This document shows positions 46,249 through 55,514 of a stretch of 64,000 nucleotides of DNA, piece after piece (position 1 is the stretch's first letter; every line of letters begins with the position of its first letter). Under the pieces are notes generated by a model. It had not been told where the DNA came from. It searched no databases and was given only the letters and a program-made list of their open reading frames with translations. The DNA comes from Zhengitettix transpicula (Eukaryota; Arthropoda; Insecta; Orthoptera; Tetrigidae): contig CM073590.1 of the NCBI GenBank assembly GCA_037074705.1, positions 49,561,395 to 49,625,394 of the forward strand. Reading direction: 5' to 3'. The translations under genes and the position numbers were made by a program.

Positions 46249-46440
46249 TTAGCCAGATACAGAGAAAATAAGTAATAATATAAATAGCACACAACGTTTC
46301 ACGGATCATTGTACCTTTCTTCAGCTCCTAAGAAGAGCGTAGAGCGACACAACTGCACTAGTCAGTTGACATAACTCAAAAGTTTTTGAGCTGCAGTTGT
46401 ATCGCTCTATACTAGTTTGACTGTATTTGACTATCTTTAT
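46249..46440. mobile_element. PLE family 1 foldback (partly deleted)
   Basis: The left arm has AGCCAGATACAGA, GTAATAATATAAATAGCACA, the GAAACG box and CTGAAGA. The right arm keeps AGTTGTATCGCTCTA and TTTGACTGTATTTGACTATC but has lost the hammerhead-like core. A central inverted repeat pairs AGAGCGACACAACTGCA (46341-46357) with TGCAGTTGTATCGCTCT (46392-46408). Confidence 0.7.
46296..46324 (-). ncRNA. Hammerhead-like core, PLE family 1
   Basis: Minus strand: CTGAAGA, a 17-nt spacer (AAGGTACAATGATCCGT), GAAAC. The spacer sequence differs from other copies while its length and both boxes are kept. Confidence 0.42.
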
Positions 46441-47448
46441 TATTATTTTTCAATCCAACGTAAGTATCAGCACTGTTTCATTTCTAACTTAACTTATTCG
46501 TAGGTCGTCTTTACCAAATTTATGTATTCTTTATGATCATCTATTATCACATTTATTTTTTATTAAGGTTTTACTCTGTACTGCAAGTAATCTAGTCCCC
46601 TTTTTATATAGATTTCCTTTTAAAAACAAGGAGCTAACAAAACGATGGGTAACAATAGATAAATATAATAAAACAATAGATAAATCATTCGATTTCTTGA
46701 ATTCATGCAATGTTATGAACAAGGGTACGAAAACTCCAGTGTTTAGAGGTAAGAAAGTGATAATATGCTACGTAATAGAAATATCTGTACAGTATTTTAT
46801 GAATTTAAAGCTGTACAATGGAAATTTAGTATATTTCCCAGGGAGGAAGATGGGTGTGTGTGGGATCGTTATAGATCTTCTGAGTTTGAGGCAACGTTGT
46901 GGAACGATTATCCAGTTCTCAGATTTATATTAACTAGGAGAATGATCCTGGACCATTTGGAACTGTTCTTCTCTTGCATAAGAACAAGTGGGGGAAATCA
47001 AAATAATCTTAATGCGTTACAGTTGAGAGCAGCGTACAGGAAGTATTTGATTACACACATAGAACCATCCAAAAGTGCCACTAGTGCTGGAGGAATTTTG
47101 GAGACACTTGTTGTACCCATTGAAAATAATAATTTAAAATTATCACTATTTGGATCATGATTATATCCCTGAATATGAAAGAAAATATTCAGTAAGAGTT
47201 GTAAGGGCGGTGTTAAAAAAAATGAAGTGCTTAGGTTGTTTGCAGATTCTCCTTGCTCCTCGCAACGAAGGAAAAACAGGATTGATTAAAATAAAAGACT
47301 TTAAAGACAAGTTACTCAACCCGTCTAAAGACGTTGTGAAATTATTAGCATTGGCTGAAAAAGTCGTGAGGAATAATGAAACACATATAGGAAAGAAAAA
47401 TTACCTATTAAAATTGTGTATGGAGGTATTCCTGGTGTTGGGACATAC

Positions 47449-48539
47449 TACTATACTCCTTGGCGTTACAGTCCACGTAGTACCTTGGCCTCTCTAACGA
47501 TCATAGCCCAATCTTGCCGGTTCTCTGCTCGTTTACTCCATCTTGTAACACCCATCTATAGTAAGTCGTCCTCCACACCGTCTAACCATCGTTTTCGTGG
47601 TCTCCCTTTCCCCTTCTGCCACCTGGATTTCCTTTGTAGATATTTTTGACAAGCCTGTCTTCTGACATTCGCTCTACATTGCCCAACCATCTCAGTCTGT
47701 TCCCCAATACAATGTCTGCATACCCATGCCGTTCCTCCAGTTCCCTATTTCTTCGTATGATCCATTTTCCTGCTTCGTTTACCGCTCCAAAAATCCTTCT
47801 TAATTTCCTTTCCCATCTTCTCAAACACTCTTCTTCAGCCGCGGTCACTGTCCATGTTTCCGAGCCATATATGACCACCGGTCTTATCATTGTTCTATAA
47901 ACAGTCACTTTCAGTTTCCTGTTCAGAATACGTGACTTGAGAGTCTTAATTAGGGCCTAGAAAAATCTATTTCCTGCTGCAATCCTTGCTTTTATTTCTT
48001 CATTTATACTGTTATCCTTCGTTACCAGTACTCCCAAGTACTTAAATTCTCGCATCTCTCATATTTAACTCCATTTAGCTTGATGACTTTGTTTTCCATA
48101 GCGCTGTTTCTCCTTGAAGAAAAGAGATATTTTGTTCTGGTATTATTTACTCTCAGTTCTAATACTTCTGCCTCCTTTTCCAGCCTGTCCAGCCCTTCCT
48201 CTATCTCTTTCAGTTTTCTGGACAGCATGCATACATCATCCGCATATGCCAGGTTCTGCCTCCAGAGTGCCTCCTGGATTATTTATTTCCACGTTTCTCA
48301 TCACTCTTTCCAGTGCTATGTTGAAAAGTAGTGTGGACAATACATCTCCCTGTCGTAAGCCTTGGTTGACTTCAAAATCCTGGGTAAGTTTTCCTTCCAC
48401 TTTCACTTGACATTTTGTGTTGTCAAGAGTCATTTTTATAAGTCTTATCAATATATATGGACACTCCATGTCCATCAAAGTCCGGTACAGTTGTTTCCTC
48501 TTCACGCTATCATAAGCTTGTTTGAAGTCCACAAAGAGC
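47449..48539 (-). mobile_element. RTE-type LINE, 5'-truncated, with 10-bp target duplication
   Basis: TGGGACATAC occurs at 47439-47448 and 48540-48549 on either side of 1091 bp. The minus strand encodes an RT relic, and the 3' end of the element is at the left (47449). There is no long poly-A; the last bases read AGTATAGTA on the minus strand, in keeping with RTE elements, which often end in short repeats. The 5' truncation falls within the RT gene just before motif A. The insertion lies in the P-element-like transposase relic. Confidence 0.88.
47470..48539 (-). pseudogene. RTE-type reverse transcriptase relic
   Basis: Order on the minus strand: LFVDFKQAYDSVKRKQLY (motif A), VNQGLRQGDVLSTLLFNIAL (motif B), LAYADDVCMLSRKL (motif C with the YADD box, 48235-48246), VNNTRTKYL, and, after a frameshift, VYRTMIRPVVIYGSETW, LRRWERKLRRIFG, RLRWLGNVERMSEDR and GNPGGRRGKG. 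The last block is the C-terminal signature of the RTE-like group. At least two frameshifts and some stops are present. Confidence 0.85.
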
Positions 48540-48689
48540 TGGGACATACGCAAATTTTATTTTGTGAATTCGACCACTTGATAGATTCGACCGTATTTAG
48601 AGAGGAATCTCACTACTCAATTTTAATAAAGATGTTATTAAAACATTACTTTAATTGTAGAATTCATCATTTGTGTAAATAGAAAGCAA

Positions 48690-50630
48690 TGGATGAAAGA
48701 GGACGTAAGGTTAGACAATTGTATACAAAGCTAATATTATTTAAAGGTCAATAAATTTTTCAATGCCTTAAATGTGTTATATTTTCTTAAGCCTTAAAAT
48801 ATGTTGTGTTTCAGTAGAGATTTAGTTTTAAGTCATTCGTGCGACATAGTTAAAGGCTAGCAGAAGATGGGGAACGCCCACCAGACGGTATAAAACATGG
48901 CGTCTGAGTTTTCAATTTGCATCAAATATAGCGGCGCCTTGTCCAGTCTATGTTGTTTATATGTCTTTGAATGCATTCCACTATATATCATTATCTTTGG
49001 AATTGAGTAGCGTTCAAATGCTGACAGCAACTTTTCCCCCCTCTAGAATTGCGTAATTCGATCCACCAAGTTACAGCTTTATATGAACCTCACTTATTTC
49101 GATTACAAATTACGTTCATCTAAAAAAAATAATATGGAGAGATGATAAAGCAAACAGGAACAGGTTTTCCGTTTGTTGCGTTAAATTGGCACAGCGAGGC
49201 TTGAGCGTATTTCACAAAATGTGTCGTGGAAGGCAACTTTCGTGCTGAGCGCTCGTGGCAGTCTGTAGGCAGAACATGCGCCCCATGCTAACTAAGTCGA
49301 AATATATAGCTGCCCGTTCGACTGTGCAAAAATACCCAGCATATTTATCATAGAAGACTATCATATTTCATCATTTCTTAAGACAGAAACACGCTTGCCA
49401 GTATTAAACGAAAGCCTGAATTTTATATTATTTTTGACATTGTTATTGAAGGAACATAGTCTACAGCGAACCTGTTATGAATTCGAGGCCGCAATATTAT
49501 GCACTCCGGAACAAACCATAAAATATTACATACAGAAATGAATAATGTTTATTTTACTTCCAGTTAGTTGAATTTCAGATGTCCCAGATTTGAAGTTCCA
49601 TGTAAATTCTGTGCATATAATTAGAATAATGTGATTCTGATTTCCATTTTTTGTCTTATATAATTGGAAGGAGACATTGTAGATGCGGACTTAAATAGAG
49701 TAGACAGTGGAATATATGTTGTAAATTATCTAAAGTTAATGAGATAAATAATTTACACGAGAAAAGAAAATAAGAAATAAAACGTTTCAGCAAGAGTAAT
49801 TGTATTAAGTTGTCGGTTGAGGCGTCTGAATGTGTCAATTTACAGTATTCAATAGGAAAATGTGTTTATTGGACCGTATCGCTGATAAAAAAGACACTCA
49901 ACAAATAAAATGACTTACATGTACAATTATTCTATAATAAAGCTTATGAATTCTACTTTTGGTTGGTAAATTAACTCCTCTTAAGTCAGATGACTCTATT
50001 TAGGAATGCAAAAATTCTGTTATAAACCTATATATAATAGTCTCCAAAATTATATTAAATAACTTAAAAACTCAGAATGTATTTATAAAACACTTTGAAG
50101 ACTTGTTAATAAATGGGGTTTTCTATACAGTTCCTCTAAAGGCCTAAGTAAATTCTCATATACAGTAATAACTTACTGAAATTTTGTAATAATTGAGTAA
50201 ATATGTGTAATCCTGTCTCTCTCTATTGAATTGGCTTCTGTTTTCTCCTTACATGTACGACATGAATCGACGCAAGAACTGCGGTTGAAGATGACGCTGT
50301 TACATGGAATCCATAAGAAATAATGGATTAGTGTTGTGTTAATACATTTAGTGTTTAGCTTACACCTAAATCATGTTTAGTGTTTAATTATTTTTGTTGT
50401 GATGAATTGTTAATAATTTATGGAGAACTATAGTACCGCGAAATTTTAGCTTGTCTTGTTGGACAATGTCGACCTTAACCATTAATACCAATCATGTTCC
50501 CAGAACATTTTTTCTATTCCTCACTGAAAAATATACAATCTTCATATCAGTAATCTCAAAAAATTTTCGACGGTATAAATAAAATGTATCCTACCAATCC
50601 AGGAAACATATAAATATAAAACACACAGAC
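48690..50630. other. No recognised element
   Basis: Background AT-rich sequence with a less AT-rich patch at 48840-48960 and 49180-49310. No domain-bearing ORF. It leads into a short (TA)n tract at 50636-50652. Confidence 0.55.
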
Positions 50631-50652
50631 AAACATATATATATATATATAT

Positions 50653-51708
50653 TGTAATATTCAAATAGTAATAATTTAATTTATTTAATTATTTGAAGAA
50701 TACGAGCCCCACGTTGTGGTGACATTTATGTAATAAAATAGTAGGTCTTTATTAAATGAAATAATAATAAAAAATTAACAAACAAAATATTTTTATTTTA
50801 TTTTGTTGCAATAAAATATAATTAAAACAAAATTTGAGATATTTCTCTCAGGGCCTGTACTGGGTTTGATAATGAACACAACAAATTGATTTAAAATCTT
50901 ATTAACAAAACAGTTTACAATTTACCTAAACAATATGTCGATAGAATGAAAGAAATTAAAAATAAAGAGTTCAACTCTGATTGAAAACTTAAAAGAGAAC
51001 GAAATCTGACTATATCCTTTAATTAGCGTTTGCAATTAATCGTTATTTTTGGTTTTGTTACTTACATACTGTCCAGCTGGTACCAGCATTCTTTTTGGTT
51101 TCGGAAGTACACTATGGCAAAATGATACACTGATTCTAAATATCGACTCACAGATTTTACACTATTGAAGTCAAAATTGATAGGCTCCCATGAACGGATG
51201 ATCCTCCTGAATGTCAGCTATCTGATGTCTGCTTGCCTTACAGGAATCCTATGATTCGTAGATTTATTAGTCTTTTACTGTTTTGGACTTAAACTGCAAC
51301 GTAGCTCCTTGAAGATTTATTTTAACTGTTTATTCATTCGGAGCGAACTAACTTTTCTTTAGCTCTTTGCTGTACACTTAAACTGTCAACTTTACTATTC
51401 CGCTCTTTACTGCTCACCAGAAAAACTTCATCCATCCACCGCAATCTTTCATTACCAACTCTATCCTAGCTGGCTGTAGACTTCCATTCCTGGCTGGCTA
51501 TAGACGTAAACTGACCTCCTTTCCTGGCTGCTGATAGACGTAAACTACTTGACTTTCATGCGCGCAAACGCCATTTTGACTTTTGAACAAAGGCGGCTGA
51601 ACTCGCTTTTCCATTGTTGTTTTGTTCGATCAGACCGCTATAATGGATTTATCAAACAATTCAAATTTAATGTCCAAACAATTAATGGTCTAATTAATTG
51701 GCATGACA
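50653..51708 (-). mobile_element. LTR derivative 'D': LTR, PBS-like segment, 3' stub
   Basis: On the minus strand the LTR runs from 51708 (TGTCATGCCAATTAATTAGA) to 50729 (...TTATTACA), 980 bp. It is followed by TAAATGTCACCACAACGTGG and GGC (50728-50706) and a 53-bp AT-rich stub ending ATATTACA (50653). The LTR is related to B, including GTTTGATAATG/AAACCCAGT at 50846-50875 and GAAATCTGAC near 51001. The PLE hairpin found in B is absent. It is bounded by TA repeats on both sides. Confidence 0.75.
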
Positions 51709-51720
51709 ATATATATATAT
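51709..51720. repeat. 12-bp (TA)n tract between LTR D and LTR F
   Basis: The only sequence between two elements of opposite orientation, as at 31242-31283 between B and C. Confidence 0.85.
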
Positions 51721-52796
51721 TGTAGTAATTGGCAATTAAGGCATTGTTCTAATTGAAAAGTTGAATTGTAGAGGACTCATTATTGGTGGATATAGCGGAC
51801 GCCGCAACAAACCGGCAATGCAAAAGAAAAAGTATTGTTGATCTGTCGAGAAGGTTTTACGCGCTCAAAATTTACGAGACGAAAGAACAGTTGGGCAGCG
51901 GACGGCAAGTAGAACACAGTAAAAGAACGAACAGTTGGGCAGCGGACAGCAAGTAGAACACAGTAAAAGAACGAATCAGTTGGGCAGTAAACGGCGAGAT
52001 GTACAGATTAAAATTCTAATTCACGAAAACTTGAACAATCTTTGTCAGTCAGCAGTAAAGACTGAAAGGTCTAATTTAAAGAACGAGAAAGTGTTCCAGT
52101 AACCAGTACGCTGTTATATCAAAAATGCAGAAACTGAACTAGTCTTCAGTCAACAGACAAAACCAATGAGGTGCATTTTCAACAAAAATCCACGAGATCT
52201 ACAAATCCAGGTTGCAGTAAATCATCGAGAATCGACAAAGTTATTTTAAACCAACTAACAAACTACGCTAATTAGAGTCTGTGAACATTTAGAGTCTGTG
52301 AGTACTTAGAATCAGTGATATCCCCAAAATTGTGCACGAAAAGTTAAAATGAGACCTGGGCTGCCGTAAGTAGAAAGAAAACTTTAAAATCATTGTAAAC
52401 CACGTTTAAAAGATAAACGTCAGATCGTTCTTTAATTATCGATAAAATGAGATCTTTAATTATTCAGATCATTCTTTATTTCTTGATAAAAATTGAAATT
52501 GTTTAAATTCAATCTTTGGTATTATTTCTTCAGCAACAAATTTCGTCTATGTTCAGATGCATTCATTCCCATATAAAGCAAATATAATTTTTGTGATTTT
52601 GATTATATAAATTCTGCCATTATCAAACCCAGTTCAAGACCCTGAGATCCCAAATATTTTGTGATTTGAATACTTGTTTTAAAATTGTTAATAAATCTTG
52701 TTTAATAGTTTTCACGTAATAGTTATTTTCATTTAAAAACGCCACATAGTTCATATCATGAATTATTGTCAAAAGAAGCTATGTAAATAAATTATT

Positions 52797-52799
<3 letters not shown>
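51721..52799 (+). mobile_element. Solo LTR 'F' (copy of LTR A)
   Basis: 1079 bp with TGTAGTAATTGG...TTATTACA ends, flanked by (TA)n on both sides. It is collinear with the minus-strand LTR at 22071-23154. An internal tandem duplication of a 40-50 bp unit (GAACAGTTGGGCAGCGGAC..AAGTAGAACACAGTAAAA) is visible at about 51884-51990. The conserved blocks are at 52402-52425 and 52624-52648. No primer-binding site or internal region. Confidence 0.82.

Positions 52800-52878
<79 letters not shown>
52800..52878. repeat. Compound (TA)n-(GT)n microsatellite
   Basis: About 19 TA units (52800-52837) followed by about 19 GT units (52840-52878), directly after LTR F. Confidence 0.97.
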
Positions 52879-52879
<1 letters not shown>

Positions 52880-52881
<2 letters not shown>

Positions 52882-53340
52882 GTATATGAGTGCGAGCCCC
52901 TTTCGTACAAAGCATAGTCTTTCGGAATATTGCGGAACTAGAAGGATTAAATCATTCCAAAGTAAGATGAGACATAAATGATACAACAGAATATATGTAT
53001 ATAATGATAAAGATCAAGTAATACCAGGAAAATGGTCAAATTAGTTTCTGATGATGACATAGAGTTCAGTCGATCCATTTTACCACAACAATAAGGAAAC
53101 CTAGAAAATATTATGTTCTATGATTCAAAAGAAAACCCATAACTACGTTATGCTGAATATAACAAACAAATTGACTAAAAGAAAAATTCTTAAAATTTGA
53201 TGCGATGGTTACGACAGTGCAGTATTAATATGATTTATTAAGTTTATATCTCACTTAAAACTAAATTCTCACTGAATGATGGTAAGACGCCGATTATTTT
53301 GCGAATATATTATCAGCATGTGATGCACATGAATCGTGAT
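52880..53340. other. AT-rich sequence, nothing recognised
   Basis: Short stretch between the compound microsatellite and LTR G without ORFs of interest. Confidence 0.5.
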
Positions 53341-53344
53341 TATA

Positions 53345-54090
53345 CGTGGTCACCACCCAAACACTTTTTTCTAAATCGTGTATCAATGAGATGGTCAGAA
53401 ATCTCGTAAATGTAGGCCTACTATTTTGCAATTCACTATTAACAAATAATTTTATAAACTCTCAAAATTTAATCAAAATAAAACGAAATAAACAAAAAAT
53501 ATCGAAATCGAAATCTGATGATATACTCTCTTTATTTAACGTTTACAAATATGAATTTTTAAATGTTTCTCTTTACTTACTGTTCTACCGGTACCAGGGC
53601 AATTGTCGAGATTTTATAACACACGTTTCACCTTGAACACTTTAACAGGCTATGTATCACTGAATTTACTTTGCTTCACTTTTTCCGAAATCCAGCCGAT
53701 TGACCTCTGGACGCAATTGTTCCGAAACCTTCGTCTCACCGATATCCACCGACTTTACTTTGAGAGCTCCTCGATATCGCCGGCCAAATGTGGATTGGCG
53801 CTCTCGTCTCGAATCACCTATCGAATCAAAACTTTGTTCTCTCCTCTACTATTATCCTCCACTAACTGCCAGACTCAATTATTCTGTATTCCACAATGTC
53901 CTGTGGCTGACCAACAAATTTCAACTCCCTCTGCATTCATCAAGGTTTCGCGGCTGACTACTGACTGCTGCTCCGTAGACTTACGCGCACTCAAACAACT
54001 ATATCCTGCCTGTTCAGTATTCTCTACCATTATTGTATCTGTGTAATAATCTCTAATTATTAATTCTTTTAATTGCCCTGTTATCATTAT
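53345..54090 (-). mobile_element. Probable LTR fragment 'G'
   Basis: It ends at a (TA)n tract (54091-54115) that also receives LTR E. It contains GAAATCTGATGATATACTCT then CTTTATTTAACGTTTAC (53510-53547), the conserved block of LTRs B and D, followed by CTTACTGTTCTACCGGTACC, comparable to CTTACATACTGTCCAGCTGGTACC in D. A 147-codon plus-strand ORF across the rest (53603-54046) has no recognisable domain and is probably chance. The other end is not defined. Confidence 0.5.
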
Positions 54091-54134
54091 AATATATATA
54101 TATATATATATATATTGTAATGCCTTGGAGGAAA

Positions 54135-54390
54135 GGCATTGTTTCTGATAAATGGTCTGGACTGCGAAGGGATAGTTTGTAATGTTTACTTAGGACAGAT
54201 CTTGAGAATTCGGAGCAATGCACGTGTGCGGGGGACTGTCACAAAATAAATCTGTTAAGGCAGGCATTGTTTCTGATAATGGCCTGGACAGTTGAAAAGA
54301 CATTCTGTAATGTGTTTATTTAGGTTCTTGGGAGCGCTGGTCGTGTGAGGATGAGAAGACAAGTCTAAAGTAATTGATGGTGCAGTTTGG
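54135..54390 (+). repeat. Tandem duplication of about 130 bp within LTR E
   Basis: GGCATTGTTTCTGATAA...GGTCTGGACNG and ATTCTGTAATGT.TTATTTAGG-type phrases recur at about 54135-54190 and 54263-54325. A further partial unit (GGTCTGGAGAATTTAGAACA, then GCGCACGTGTG) follows to about 54430. Repeats upstream of a TATA box fit a U3 enhancer region. Confidence 0.6.
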
Positions 54391-54619
54391 GCGGTCTGGA
54401 GAATTTAGAACAGCGCACGTGTGATTGGGGGTGAGAAGACAAGTGCAAAGACAAATTAGGCCTGTCTCGATTGTCGGCGTTGGGACACGACAGAGTGGCT
54501 AGATATTTGCTAGCTAAGGAACTGCATCTGCATAATGTAAATCTCGGGATAATGGAGGAAACTGTCAACGGGCAGTTGCGACGTAGTTTTGGAAAAAAGG
54601 AAAAAGGAAGGGACTGGGA

Positions 54620-54627
54620 TATATAAA
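54620..54627 (+). promoter_or_regulatory. TATA box of LTR E
   Basis: TATATAAA with GC-richer flanks (GACTGGGA...GGGAAG), inside the LTR downstream of the repeated U3-like part. The start site would be expected about 25-30 bp downstream, near 54650. Confidence 0.55.
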
Positions 54628-55514
54628 GGGAAGATAAGATTTTTGGAAGTTAGTTAGAGTGGTAGAGGGTGCTGTGAGCACTGAGACTGAAGTTAGTTGG
54701 AGTTTGGAGTTAGTGTTAGAGAGTCGTACTGCAATCATCGAGAAGTGAGTTAGAGAGGCGTACGGCGAGCACAGAGAATGGAGAAATTTTGCAGCCTGCG
54801 AGAGAAATAGCAAAATTATTTAACGATAAACATTTTTGTATGCAGAAGTCTAATCTGTTGTAATATCAAAATTTGACCACTGTCTTCGATGGTAGGAGAC
54901 CAGGGTACTGCATCCAGCGTCGAGTAGTTTTCACCACGGGCAAGTGAGATGTCCTTCACGAACGGAGAACCAGCTTTCATCAAACCAACAGTGTGTGTTA
55001 GAGTCAGTGTTTAAAACGTCCAGTATATAAAGTGTGTGTGTACGAACGAGCCAAATTTTCCTGAGTAATCGTAAGTTGAAATTTCATGGTATTAATATGT
55101 GTAAACGGAATTAAAAGATACAGTCAGATATCGTTCTTTTCTTTTGTATTAATAAAATAAACTTTTTAAATTTAAAATCAACCTTATAGAGTAAGTTTGT
55201 CAATAATTTTTGTCTATGTCTAGACGATTAAATATTTCTGGTTAATTTAAATATAAATGTTGGGTTCTTTGATTAAGTTAAATGTTCTGTCCGTTATGAA
55301 ACCCAGTAAAGACCCATGAGAGACTAAGATCCTTTTTATAATTATAAATTGTATAAATTGATAATTTTTGATAAATAAAATTTGTTTGTTTTAAAGTCTA
55401 TAATAGTTCATTTAAAAGCCCATCATATTTAATTATTACATTTTGGCTACCACAACGTGGGGCAAATTAAAAAGTCCCCGTGTGTTTACTACAACATATA
55501 TATATATTGTTTAA

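Larger units (their letters stand above)
46640..48681 (+). pseudogene. P-element/THAP9-like transposase relic, split by an RTE
   Basis: The plus strand shows DKSFDFLNSCNVMNKGTKTP (family pattern FDILNSRN..GKG.K.P), then, after a frameshift near 46780, ILTRRMILDHLELFFSCIRT and SGGNQNNLNALQLRAAYRKY. The latter is the characteristic DH.E.FF..IR..GG.NNNP.ALQF..A.++L motif of P-element transposases. The C-terminal part continues through 47150-47448, is interrupted by the RTE, and resumes after it, ending ...KHYFNCRIHHLCK with a stop at 48681. The THAP zinc finger and the first catalytic region are missing upstream. The frames on both sides of the RTE agree when one copy of the 10-bp duplication is removed. 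Confidence 0.8.
54116..55494 (+). mobile_element. LTR derivative 'E': LTR, PBS-like segment, 3' stub
   Basis: The LTR spans 54116-55440 (TGTAATGCC...ATTATTACA, 1325 bp). It is followed directly by TTTTGGCTACCACAACGTGG and GGC (55441-55463), identical over this stretch to element B, then a 31-bp stub ending TTTACTACA (55494) and a TA tract. The LTR has a TATA box (54620-54627) and conserved blocks at 55101-55131 and 55296-55320. Its upstream part carries an internal duplication. No gag-pol is present. Confidence 0.76.

Noticed and set aside
53603..54046. 147-codon ORF as a gene
   Set aside because: It lies within a probable LTR fragment (related to LTR D) and its translation shows no recognisable domain.
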